Program-made: the position numbers and the translations under genes
In this document: positions 30,701 to 39,082 of the stretch, piece after piece
Layout of the letters: each line of letters opens with the position of its first letter
Position numbering within the stretch: position 1 is the stretch's first letter
Notes under the pieces: model-generated
The model's input: the letters and a program-made list of their open reading frames with translations, nothing else
What the model was told of the DNA's origin: nothing
The model's database searches: none
NCBI GenBank assembly: GCA_963281255.1
Contig: OY725496.1
Coordinates: forward strand, 558,001-622,000
DNA: 64,000 bases
Direction: 5' to 3'
Source: Aphrocallistes beatrix
Lineage: Eukaryota > Porifera > Hexactinellida > Sceptrulophora > Aphrocallistidae

Positions 30701-30919
30701 GTTTCCGGTTCGAGGAACGTTTGGAGAACCTTCGGCTCTAGGCGCGCCGATGAGAATCGAAGGAGGATTGGAAGAGGGGGTGTAGATTTTGACGCTGAAA
30801 CCGAAAAGAGATCCTGTATCAGTGAAAGAGAATGTGATTGGGTTGAGTGTGTTGATATTACTAGCGTGAGTTAGTGATATGATGATGAGAAGGTAGAGCA
30901 GGAATAGATTAAGCAACAT
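27758..30919 (-). CDS. Integrin alpha subunit, single exon
   Basis: 1053 residues, normal length for an integrin alpha chain without an inserted I domain. Signal peptide about 1-19 (MLLNLFLLYLLIIISLTHAS). Seven FG-GAP blades follow up to about residue 450, including SLFGFSIA and YSRFGYSIANLGD. Calcium-binding loops are clear in blade 5 (DIDGDGLDEIIVGLP) and blade 7 (DFDGNKYNDLLVGAP) but degenerate in blade 6 (GDITKSGG). The thigh and calf regions follow, with many sequons. A dibasic stretch (RTNRRS, RLFRREST) near residue 880 is where furin cleaves some alpha chains. One membrane span (IIPIILAVIVPFVLFIIIII) precedes the cytoplasmic GFFKIKKR, a variant of GFFKR that clasps the beta subunit. 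It would pair with an integrin beta for matrix adhesion at the cell surface; no beta gene is in the window. No intron in over 3 kb is unusual. Confidence 0.95.
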   Translation of the reverse strand: MLLNLFLLYLLIIISLTHASNINTLNPITFSFTDTGSLFGFSVKIYTPSSNPPSILIGAPRAEGSPNVPRTGNVYSCSPNTSVCTPLLLSKLSDPNEMRQDSVEVGPYVAENKSSMWLGVSIEVSDYGPIITCGHRYVNTGANGLSANMQGICHYLPDISTNSTLHEPCSSCSLITHGNCLAGLGLNLNYDGLSPLIGTPGADQFSGKVFHGREFGTCDRTQFPASDSSFMFGMDSLFGFSIARGRVINPNYEDIISGMPRYDFLKGGFAIFRNESDMFSERIIIPGQYFGAYFAHAIAACDIDGDGLDEIIVGLPTFSTPLASEVGLVQIFFSISQTTTFTNITIENPEALEYSRFGYSIANLGDITKSGGMEFAVGAPFGSGSGKVYIFTWDSTTSAPVLFQTISGSDMNLRSFGTSISPGRDFDGNKYNDLLVGAPFSSQAFLMYSHPVIHLLSQFQFNTEHIFTRNFATCNVMIGGVESNPICFEMDFLLNYSGIDIPDSVRLNFEITLDRTFFQKSFRFRVYFVQNGVKTNTLQLTNMTLDIGILQSVISEQIYVESNPSDLLTPVQFYVEVSEYKDTTRDPNYFTDVKILGQNTFSESLQIRNINCGDDNLCKSDLEISGNLTYPYDSTINNSRKRFIANEVKQVNLTFEVRNKLEEALSPILSLFIPPALNLIRILEAEFNIHNETTFSNGSSLILINIGTSLVENESAVINIMLSVSQNVENFTIEFSIKGANFENPGLLVDNFGSFSVVVTRRAILQLQGFLETDQVYYNGTNPVQNIVSVQSLGSEVVHSYLLNNLNSSTVEHLKINFVWPLGKIATNEFLLYLTSLEYESNKNTSVQCDFSYVNYLNLSTIDLVRTNRRSTRNSNYRLFRRESTTLPTSILCDESPEWCVRFSCFVSRLPPSAGISFTMKSHVFDRTLAQLGPSPTATWELYTTVNVEVIESGVDELYFIPPEREINLLTRILSEELTITYFQLQWYHIIPIILAVIVPFVLFIIIIIILYFCGFFKIKKRGSKELHIPTEEEFEEESNDFNIVEVSGPMPL

Positions 30920-31039
30920 TTTAATAGATCTAACAAAGAGAAATAATCAGTCAATTGAGGCAGAATGTAATAGTAAATAAAAGTGGGGGCACATCAACCA
31001 CATAACAGGACCGTAGCCATCGGTCCGACTGTTTACATA

Positions 31040-31195
31040 TTTTTAAAGGATGTATTATTATTCTGGCAATTAAATTGTGCTTTTTGGCTAACATTATGTT
31101 GGCAACTAATAGAATTAATGAAATTTAATTGTCAAAATAATTCCATTTCAGGGTTTTCGCCAAAATAACACAAATTGTTGCAAAAATTATGGTAC
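31040..31195. mobile_element. Second copy of the 'ggcaattaaattgtg' MITE
   Basis: Starts ggcaattaaattgtgctttt and ends with a partly complementary acacaaattgttgcaaaaatt, sharing core words with 20715-20880. It lies about 120 bases upstream of the integrin ATG, so it could contribute promoter sequence. Confidence 0.5.
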
Positions 31196-31300
31196 ATCCT
31201 ATTTTAAACCCTAAAGGGCTATTTATACGGATGTACTGGTTTCAACCGGTCTACTACAAACCTGGTAGCTCTGGTCCTGTATTATTGTACAATTCAAATA

Positions 31301-31515
31301 CATACATGGCAACTGTCACGTTTTTGGCGGGATTTCCCGCTTTAATCACTCTTTTATTGAGCTAATTTTCACGAGTGTCCCAGTATTATATGAAGTTTCC
31401 TCATTATATCCGACTTTTTGGATTTCATGTCTAATACTTTTCTATTATGTCCTGCCATGTCCTGCGAAATTCAATGCCACGTCCCGCTTTTATCATAACT
31501 CAAGTTGACATGCAA
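31301..31515. mobile_element. 'GTCCCG' TIR element, copy 4
   Basis: Runs from atacatggcaactgtcacg to aagttgacatg. Flanks caaatac and caaatat are 6 of 7 identical, consistent with a 7-bp duplication. The internal ttattgagctaattttcacg word is shared with the other copies. Confidence 0.7.
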
Positions 31516-31695
31516 ATATATCCATTTTCAGGACACATCGAGAATTCTAAATCGGGACGGGACGAAATAGCGACAGGATTATTCGTTTTACACATAAACT
31601 GGAATAAATTATTAAATTAGAGCGATATAAAATTAGCCTAATGGTCAGTATGGACTTCTTTAGAGCTTCAATTCAAGAATTTTTTGAAAACTCAT

Positions 31696-32063
31696 ACATT
31701 ATAAATTCCATTGTTCTACCAGATTCATTAAAACTAGACATATGGAGACACTTTTCTAAAAATATTCAAAATTAGAATATCTGTTTTCGCTCGTTTGCCC
31801 TGATTTTCAGATTTCTACTATTGAATAAATATTAGTTAAAGAATCCTGAAAATAGTATTATGGAATTTATGTTTGATAAATACCATAAATTCCATAATAC
31901 TATTTTCTCAGGATTCTTTAACTAATATTTATTCAATAGTAGAAATCTGAAAATCAGAGCAACCGAGCAAAAAAGCAGATATTCTAATTTTTGAATTTTT
32001 TAGAAAAGTGTGTCCAGATGTCCAGTTTTAATGAATCTAGGAGAACAAAGGAATTTATAATGT
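31696..32063. repeat. Near-perfect palindrome, arms about 176-180 bp
   Basis: Left arm 31696-31871 and right arm 31884-32063 are inverted copies around a 12-base loop (near tttgataaatac), with a few mismatches and small gaps. No TA or TTAA duplication was found at the ends. Probably a foldback element; would form a long hairpin if transcribed. Confidence 0.8.
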
Positions 32064-32990
32064 CAAAGAATGTGTGTCGTGTAATATAGGAAAACTTAAA
32101 TAATGGAACAAAAAATTTGAATTTATAAAAGTTTATATAGAATCAGAGCAGAATCATTTTGGCAAACATTCCAAATATTTTGTGGCATTCTTCTAAGACT
32201 TGTCTAATGAACTTCAGTGATATGCATTTCCTTGACAGAGCACCACAGAAGTCAGGGAAATTTAGTGAAAAAATATCGAAAATACGGGAGATTCTGAAAA
32301 TTTATTGATAAATACTATCTACCAACTGAAAACAATGCGATTTATTAGCTAATAACGAAAATCGGCACGAATTAGGCTTTTGGAAATGATGAATCACAGT
32401 TACAAAATGATAAATTCAGAGTTCGAGGAGAAGCCCTCTGGACTATCTTGTCCAAGCATAATAGATTTAGTCGACTTTAAACAATTGAATTAAATGCGAA
32501 TTGGACTCACCAAAAATGGTATTGCGTGAACATGTACTATTTCGAGATAGCAGAGAACTTGAAAACCGAAAAAATGCCATTCGATTGTTATGAATAAAGT
32601 GTTAATTTGTGAAATGATTTAGTGAATACTATCAATTTCTAATCGTGAAACGCTAAGAAGTTGTTTTATTGTCTCATAAGAGCAGTTTCTGATAGAAGAA
32701 TAGGAGCTCTTCACTAGAACTATTAATTAGAAAACTGTCAAACGAGTTATCACAATCGGATTCGAAGCATTCGCCTTTGCTCGATTAGATTGAAACGCGA
32801 ATAAATTGGAATTGATTGATAAAAAGTACTTTTGGACATGGTTTTTTATTTTAGTGTAAAAATTACATCACTTTACGGTGGTTAACACCACGGTTAAGCT
32901 GAATTACACCAAGATCTCGACCTTAGAAAAATCTTTCGGATATTCAATTTCTCAGTTTTCCTGTACTACACTATCTTAAAACCCCTATGG
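32064..32990. other. Long AT-rich intergenic stretch
   Basis: Almost 1 kb in which no gene, repeat family or inverted repeat was recognised. Confidence 0.45.
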
Positions 32991-32993
32991 AGG

Positions 32994-33358
32994 TATTAAA
33001 AAGGCCATTGCGCATGCGCAATCGTCACATTGCGAATGATCAATTGACCAATTGCGCATGATCTATCATCACTTTGCACATAATATGCAAAAATCACTTA
33101 AAATATTTCTATATATGCAAAAATATTCCAAAAATTAATGTCGCCAAAACCTCGGCATTGCATTGAATTTTTAGCGCAAAAAAAGCCTCATTTTGCTCAT
33201 TTTTCATCCAATCTCCAAATAAAACGCCTCGGACCGAGCAGAGGATCCTGTCAATCGGACCTAAAAGCCTCCATTCTTCACCATTGGGATTGTATTCCTC
33301 CCTAATGTGCCAATTGATCATGTGTGACGATTGCGCATGCGCAATGGACTTTTTAATA
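32994..33358. mobile_element. TIR element with GCGCATGCGC ends
   Basis: Ends are TATTAAAAAGGCCATTGCGC and the complement of TATTAAAAAGTCCATTGCGC, each continuing into ATGCGCAATCGTCACA-like sequence. Further internal copies of gcgcat / atgatcaattg occur in the left part. The minus-strand frame inside (33109-33384) overlaps the terminal repeat and is not considered a gene. It abuts the next element directly. Confidence 0.65.
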
Positions 33359-33546
33359 CAGTCGACTCCGCTTAATAGGGACACTGTTTAATCGAGTCAA
33401 CCGCTTAATCGGGCCACTTTTGGCAGGACCGGAATAGCTATCACACATAGAAGCTAATACAAAATATTTTCGGTTAATAGGGTCCTCCGCTTAATCGGGG
33501 AAAAATGTCCTCTGACCGATGTGGCCCTATTAAGCCGAGTCGACTG
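33359..33546. mobile_element. 'CAGTCGACTCCGCTTAAT' MITE, copy 1
   Basis: 188 bases with ends CAGTCGACTCCGCTTAATAG and its complement, flanked by TA. The whole body is imperfectly palindromic (ggtcctccgcttaatcgg internal copies). Same family as 45000-45185 and 9939-10007; Tc1/mariner-type by its TA duplication. Confidence 0.82.
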
Positions 33547-33602
33547 TATATGCCCTATGATAATCTTAGACTAACAGTGATGGAGATAACAATGACTAAA
33601 TA

Positions 33603-33660
33603 CAGTGGAGTTTCCCAAAAGTCCTGTCCCCAATGTGTCCGTTATTCGGAGACTCCACTG
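33603..33660. mobile_element. 58-bp TA-flanked mini-element
   Basis: CAGTGGAGTTTCCC ... GGAGACTCCACTG between TA dinucleotides. It shares the internal ccccaatgtgt.cgttattc with the element at 53658-53819, of which it looks like a deletion derivative. Confidence 0.65.
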
Positions 33661-33795
33661 TATCGACAAAATCCACAAAAGAAGTAAACACAAAAAAATT
33701 ATAAATAAAGTATAATAATAAGCGAAAATATCAATAAGTAATGTATTAGGAAGAGAGAGCAGTGTCAGTAGCAAAAAGTGTAAAAACTAAACCCA

Positions 33796-34293
33796 CTAGA
33801 CCGGTTTAGATAAGCTGAAAGAGTTATCTCCCCTTCCCTTCCAAAGGTAGAAGAAGAATGCTCCACCTGCGACCAATAGACCAATAAAACCAACCCAAGA
33901 GAAGAAGGCTTCTATGCCTAGAATCGTTTTAAAATCTTCTCCTGCGTATACGGATACAGCAACTGAGTAGCAGAAGAATAGGAAAGCAGCGAAAAAATGT
34001 CCAGAAATGTCGAAAATAGTCACGATAAAAGCATTATCTGTGAAGAAATCTTTCAAAAACAGAGGTTGATCTACCAACAGTGCCATTACGCCTTCACATA
34101 TGACTATCATTACACTGGTGTAGCATATGAAACCTAGTGCAGCGATAAATTTCCCATCTCCACCTCGTACCGAGAGGGCAATGACGAGGATGAAGGAGAG
34201 TAGGAGGAGGAACAGGAAATAGCCAGCTGTGAGGACACGAGTGATGCCTTTGATTGTGGTTATGTATTCCATTTTATCAGCATAAAACGTCAT
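33796..34293 (-). CDS. Small four-transmembrane protein, MARVEL-like topology
   Basis: 165 residues with four hydrophobic spans (about 18-42, 50-72, 88-115 and 128-150) and a short basic tail (WKGRGDNSFSLSKPV). Length and spacing fit MARVEL-type or similar tetraspan membrane proteins, but no diagnostic motif is seen, so the family is tentative. It is the intact parent of a broken copy at 47697-48058. Its upstream flank recurs in front of several NHL genes, so it belongs to the ancestral duplicated unit of the cluster. Coding status is supported by the broken copy, which retains similarity in the frame. Confidence 0.7.
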   Translation of the reverse strand: MTFYADKMEYITTIKGITRVLTAGYFLFLLLLSFILVIALSVRGGDGKFIAALGFICYTSVMIVICEGVMALLVDQPLFLKDFFTDNAFIVTIFDISGHFFAAFLFFCYSVAVSVYAGEDFKTILGIEAFFSWVGFIGLLVAGGAFFFYLWKGRGDNSFSLSKPV

Positions 34294-35340
34294 AATTGCT
34301 AAGAGAGAGTGTGAAGGGAATTGAAATTAAATTAGGAATAATATTGTGTCACTAGTACAAGGAACTTTAAAGTATAAATTTCATCAATACATAGAGGTGC
34401 CTCCCAATCCAACTTTTCAGAGGAATAAATAGTTTCTCATACATGCCAACTGTCCCGTTTTTTAACTCTTTTATTGAGCTAATTTTCACAAGTATCCAGT
34501 TTTAAAATGAAATTTCTCCATTATGTCCCACTTTTTGAATTCGATGTATAATACTTTCATATTGCGTCCGCCATACTCGCGAAATTCAACGCCGCGTCCA
34601 GTTTTTTTAATGACTCAAGTTACCATATATGGTTCCTAATACTACTATACATTCTTGTTTATTATTAATTTAGTGAAACATATGGTTAACCCGCGGTTGG
34701 CTAGGAATGTTGAAAGTGAAAATGAAAGTACATTGAAAGTGAACTGAAAGTGAAAATGAAAGTGGGGGTTTCTCTATTTATACTTTTGAGTTTTGAGACC
34801 TAGCCAGGCGAGGGAAAATAATATCATAAATTATCATCAAAAATACTTTTCGGGAAAATTGTTTCCAAAAATATGGATTATAATTGAATTTCCAAATTTC
34901 TCAACAAGATAGTAAGCATTTTCCTATTCGAGTGTCATTCTTTTCAAAAAGTTCACTTCGAATATAAATATTACCAAAATTTCTTTGTAGGAAGGGAACA
35001 TTGAGAAATAAATTTAAGGATACCTGGGGAAATTGTGTAAAAAAGTTTATTAAGAGGAGCTCCATTAATGCTCTGGCCTAAGGCAGGAGTGTAAAAAAGG
35101 TTTTCAAACAAACTTTTGGATTAGAAATCAGTTTTTTGCAAAATATTCCAGAATAATTCAAATTGACAAATACCAATTAAAATGTTCAATGTATAAGAAT
35201 ACAAGTACACTCAGGAATTCATAAAACTCAAACAAACCTTATTAATTGTCTTAAACAAAAGAAAATCGATAAAAGCCATACTTAGGTACGTATGTATATT
35301 ATAATATCACATGAAATACCTTCAGAAAATCAACAAATTA
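34294..35340. other. Upstream flank of the four-TM gene, with inserted elements
   Basis: Contains the 5' flank of the four-TM gene, a 'GTCCCG' element at about 34440-34625, a piggyBac-like MITE at 34690-34814, and about 500 bases that align with 48440-48840. This is the non-coding part of a segmental duplication covering about 33.9-37.6 and 47.7-51.1 kb. Confidence 0.6.
34690..34814. mobile_element. piggyBac-like MITE (copy 2); empty site known
   Basis: Starts CCCGCGGTTGGCTAGG after TTAA (34686-34689) and ends CCTAGCCAGGCGAGGG. The core carries repeated GAAAGTGAAAATGAAAGT words. The duplicated segment at 48.43 kb reads atggTTAAtatcataaat straight through, so the insertion postdates that duplication. 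The right-hand TTAA is altered (gggaaaataata). Confidence 0.82.
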
Positions 35341-35840
35341 TTCCTATGTACCAAACAGAGTAGGTTTAGACTCAGGGACACTTTTCAGACCCTGATACGA
35401 ACCCGAGTCTGAATCCTTATTTGAACAAACTCGATTATACTCTACTACGTATATCTAAAACCCGTTCTCTCTGGCAACAAATGGACAATTATTAATGCAT
35501 TTATAAGACAGAATTGTTCAAATATGTTCTTACATCGATGTTATAATTTCTTTTATTTTACAAATGCCACAAAACACTTAAATTAGGATTCTTATCTGCC
35601 TCTTCGGAGGAATAATAAAACCGAAAGAACATTACATTAGTGTTATATAAAAAACAAGAATAATTTCACATGAACTGATATAGAGTACAAATAAATAGAT
35701 TTGTGAAAAAAGTCAAAAGGTAAATTAATTACTATTCTAGCATAAAATTAAGGTTTGGAGAGGATATCACACAAAGAAAATGCAATTAATAAAACTAACA
35801 AATATTAGGAACTAATTAACGAAGAATGTAATAAAATAAG
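35340..35840. repeat. NHL-type 3' flank unit (copy at NHL-4)
   Basis: A block with caaacagagtaggtt, gatacgaacccgagtctga, catcgatgttataattt and tatctgcctcttcggagg is repeated 3' of NHL-4, NHL-5 (38.41-38.69 and 38.88-39.08 kb), NHL-6 (41.28-41.78 kb) and NHL-8 (48.85-49.34 kb). It marks the duplicated unit that carries each gene. Confidence 0.75.
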
Positions 35841-37058
35841 TTAGTAAAGTTGGAAGCATTTATAGCTCAGCTCGTTAACAACGACAATATGTTGTTGATT
35901 ATACATAGCAACACCTTGAGGCAGAGATAGAAATCCTTCTCCTCCTAGTGTCTCTACATATTCTCCTGAAGGATTGAAAACTTTCAAACAACCACCTTCA
36001 AAGTGACTAACTATAAAGTTACCCTTATTGTCAATTGTGAAGAAGTAAGTGTGAGATATCTGACTCTGTAGTCCTGTGAAATGGATAGAACGGAGATAAT
36101 TGTGTTCTGTATCGAATGTGTGAATTGTACTATTATGCTGAACGAGAACAAATATCTGATTTTTGAATAGTTTGATATCTTCTGGATATTTTAGTTTGTC
36201 TTCTCCGAAATTCTTAACAAATGTCAGATCTAGTTTCAACACTTCGATTCTGTTATGCCCTTGATTACAAATATACACAAATTCATTATGTACGCACAGA
36301 CCTCTTGGATTCTCAAGCTGAAAAGCATTCTCACCTTCTAAGCTAGTACTCTTCACAAACTCTCCAGTTTTAGCAAACTTGGAAATTACTGAATTTGATA
36401 GACTTGACACAAATAGGAATTCTCCAGATAGACAGATACCATAAGGTGAATCCAACTGTTCTTCCCCAAATTTTCTTATAAAATCACCTTCAGAAGAAAA
36501 GACAATTACTAAGTCAATATACCAATCAACAACAAACACTTCGTTACTTGCATCGTCAATAGCTATACCCTTCGGAGTAATAACTTCTCCATCACCACAT
36601 CCTCTCTTCACTTTCATGACAAGAGGTTCTCTTCTTTTACCATAATCTACTGTTTCCATTTCTCTCAAATGCATTCTCTTTACACAATCAGAAAACTCTT
36701 CAGTATTTACGACAAAATTTAGAGTAGAAACATGATCTAAATCTGTTTGTTTTCCAGTCAACTCTTTAATCTTATCATCCCACATTTTAATTGCGTTTTC
36801 CTTTTCCCTTGCAGCTAAATTCATTTTTAACATTTCATTGGTTGCTCTTCTGATTCCTTCAAGCTGTTTTATCGCTTCTGACAGTTCCTGATGCTGCTGG
36901 TAGAGTTCTCTCATCTTCTTCACTTTCTCAAGAAGAGACACTCTTCGTGTTTCGAGGAGAGAATGGAAGTGAGAGAACTTCTCTTCTATTTCCTGTGTCA
37001 AAGCATCGAACCGATCCAATCCCTCCAAACCTCCTCCAATACCTTCACGCGTAGCCAT
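35841..37058 (-). CDS. Coiled-coil/NHL-repeat protein NHL-4
   Basis: 405 residues; one extra Gly in the last blade (TLGGEGFLSLP) accounts for the length. Coiled-coil segment reads IKQLEGIRRATNEMLKMNLA. Blade 1 loop is VVDWYIDLVIVFSS, blade 2 begins YGICLSGEFLFVSSLSNS, and blade 3 contains CNQGHNRIEVL. Nucleotide sequence of the first 60 codons matches the other copies almost perfectly. NHL-4 sits next to the intact four-TM gene and may represent the original arrangement. Confidence 0.92.
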   Translation of the reverse strand: MATREGIGGGLEGLDRFDALTQEIEEKFSHFHSLLETRRVSLLEKVKKMRELYQQHQELSEAIKQLEGIRRATNEMLKMNLAAREKENAIKMWDDKIKELTGKQTDLDHVSTLNFVVNTEEFSDCVKRMHLREMETVDYGKRREPLVMKVKRGCGDGEVITPKGIAIDDASNEVFVVDWYIDLVIVFSSEGDFIRKFGEEQLDSPYGICLSGEFLFVSSLSNSVISKFAKTGEFVKSTSLEGENAFQLENPRGLCVHNEFVYICNQGHNRIEVLKLDLTFVKNFGEDKLKYPEDIKLFKNQIFVLVQHNSTIHTFDTEHNYLRSIHFTGLQSQISHTYFFTIDNKGNFIVSHFEGGCLKVFNPSGEYVETLGGEGFLSLPQGVAMYNQQHIVVVNELSYKCFQLY

Positions 37059-37640
37059 TCATTCACTCAATAGAACTCAATAATAATTAGAATGTGTACA
37101 TATCTAGCTGAGATTCAATTAAATACGAATATTATTTTTAATAATGTCTTAGCGATATCCAATTACAGTATTTGGTAGTATAATTATATTATAGTAGAAT
37201 AGACTGTATTCTCCCTATTGAATCATTACTGACTATAGTTGAAAGCACAATCAGTAAGTGTAAAATTAACCTTTGAATTACGACCTTTTTGTGCATCCTA
37301 AAATTTATTTGGCTACGATTCTAGTTGTAATGTAGGAAAATATATTAATTAACAAACTACAGTTCTATCCGAGCATACTCTATGTTCTGGCATTCTACGC
37401 TTAACTGATTAACTGAGATTTAGAAAAAGTTTGTAATAATGATTGAAATATGTCCTGACTATGATCAATAGTCCTCTGGGTTCTGAAATTATATTTGTAA
37501 ACATTTCTAAGCCGATTGATGATAACTATCACACGTTGCAGGTCATAAGAAGCAAGCGGGTATACCTACAGACACCACTTAATTATAAACAGTGTTATCA
37601 TGTATAATAGTTCTCTGTTGTAGAGACGCAACATAGAACT
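37059..37640 (-). promoter_or_regulatory. Conserved 5' flank of the NHL-4 to NHL-11 subtype
   Basis: The 300-550 bases upstream of NHL-4 are shared with NHL-5, -7, -8, -9, -10 and -11: atctagctgagat, gatatccaattacagtattt, ttatattatagta...agactgtattctcc, cacaatcagtaag. Conservation over this length indicates the duplicated unit includes the promoter. A minus-strand TATAATATAA-like stretch lies about 130 bases before the ATG. The flank differs from that of NHL-1 to NHL-3, so two promoter types exist. Confidence 0.5.
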
Positions 37641-37825
37641 ATTATAGATGTAGGTCACCCAGGGACAGCGCGAGAGGGGTCGCAGGCGTCGCAAGATTTT
37701 TATTGTTTTACATGATATTTTTACAATTCTGGATATATTCTAAGCGGTATACAAAATTCATTGCACTAAATAATATTCAAAATCCACTTGAATCAAGCGC
37801 CAAATTTCAAACTTTTACAAATACT

Positions 37826-38045
37826 TATACATACTTGCCAACAGCCCCGTTTTTTGCGGGACGTCCAGCTTTTTCACTCTTCTATTGAGCTAATTTTCTC
37901 GAGTGTCCCGCTTTTACATGAAATTTTCCCTTTATGTCCCGCTTTTTTGTATCATTGTATAGTATATTTCTATTGCGTCCCGTCATGTTCCGCGAAATTC
38001 AACGCCGCGTCCCGCTTTTATCATAGCTCAAGTTGGCATGTATGC
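37826..38045. mobile_element. 'GTCCCG' TIR element, copy 6
   Basis: Runs from atacttgccaacagccccg to agttggcatgtatg, with cttatac before and cttataa after (6 of 7). The internal attgcgtcccgtcatg and caacgccgcgtcccgc words match copy 1. Confidence 0.72.
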
Positions 38046-38049
38046 TTAT

Positions 38050-38410
38050 AACAATCGATTAAATATCAAAATATTTCTGATATGCAGTTGAGGACCCGCG
38101 ATCTCATCGCGAGGGTTTGAAATTTATGTGCGACCCCCGAGTATGAATCTGGCGCTGCCTCTGTATGGAACCAAAAAAGCGAGATATGATGGGAAAATTT
38201 CATTTAAAACTCTGGTGAAAATGAGCTCAATAGTATAGCAGCGAGTTTTTATGTATGATATAGGTTCATAGTTAGATACTATGCATTGTTATCTCTAAAA
38301 TACTGTTGATAGTGAAATATAAGCGCTGTAAGTCTGTATTTCATGTGGGAGACTGATTCAATTTGAGTTAACCTAAATCTGAACCTAGACCCGAGCCGAT
38401 CCGAATAGAA
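38050..38410. repeat. Dispersed repeat shared with 12.3 and 51.35 kb
   Basis: aatatcaaaatatttctgat, gttgaggacccgcgatctca and gcgagggtttg occur in the same order near 51.33-51.42 kb and partly at 12.29-12.33 kb. It is followed by a partial reversed 'GTCCCG' element (about 38170-38260). This is the DNA inserted between the NHL-4 upstream flank and the NHL-5 3' flank. Confidence 0.5.
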
Positions 38411-38699
38411 AACCAAGCAGAGTAGGTTGGAATCAGGGACACTTTTCAGACTCCGATACGAACCCGAATCTGAATTCTTATTGAGTCGAAACCTGATTAT
38501 ATTCTATTACGTATATCTCAAACCCGTTCTCTCTTCCAGCAAATGGATAATTACTAATGCATTTACAAGACAGAATTGTTCAAATATGTTCCTACATCGA
38601 TGTTATAATTTCTTTTATTTTACAAATACCGCAAAACACTAAATTAGAAATCTTATCTGCCACTTCGGAGAAATAGGAATCCGATAGAGCAGTGGTCTT

Positions 38700-38868
38700 C
38701 AAACTGGGGTACGCGAGGCTTCTCATGGGGGTACGCGAGCTCTCTTTGAGACGAGCCTGTTAAGTATGTTATATCTCATTCAACCATAATTTCTCCTTAC
38801 TTGGGGGTACGCGTAAAGTTCAAAAAATAGCCAGGGGGTACGCTGGGAAAAAAGTTTGAAGATCACTG
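38700..38868. mobile_element. hAT-type MITE in the NHL-5 3' flank
   Basis: 169 bases, starting CAGTGGTCTTCAAACTGGGG and ending TTTGAAGATCACTG, with three gggggtacgc words inside. Flanks are CGATAGAG and CGATAGAA (7 of 8). Paralogous 3' flanks at 35.62, 41.55 and 49.13 kb run through the site without it, so insertion followed duplication. Confidence 0.85.
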
Positions 38869-39082
38869 CGATAGAACATTACATTTGTGTTATATAAATC
38901 AAGAACAATTTCACATGAACTGACATAGTACAAATAAATAAATTTGTGAAAAAGTCAAAAGGTAAATTAATTACTATTCTAACATAAAATTAAGGTTTGG
39001 AGAAGATATCACACAAAGAAAATGCAAATAATAAAACTAACAAATAAATAGAACTAATTAACGAAGAATGTAATAAAATAAG

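Noticed and set aside
33109-33384. 91-codon minus-strand frame
   Set aside because: Lies across a TIR element and reads through its terminal inverted repeat; no motif.
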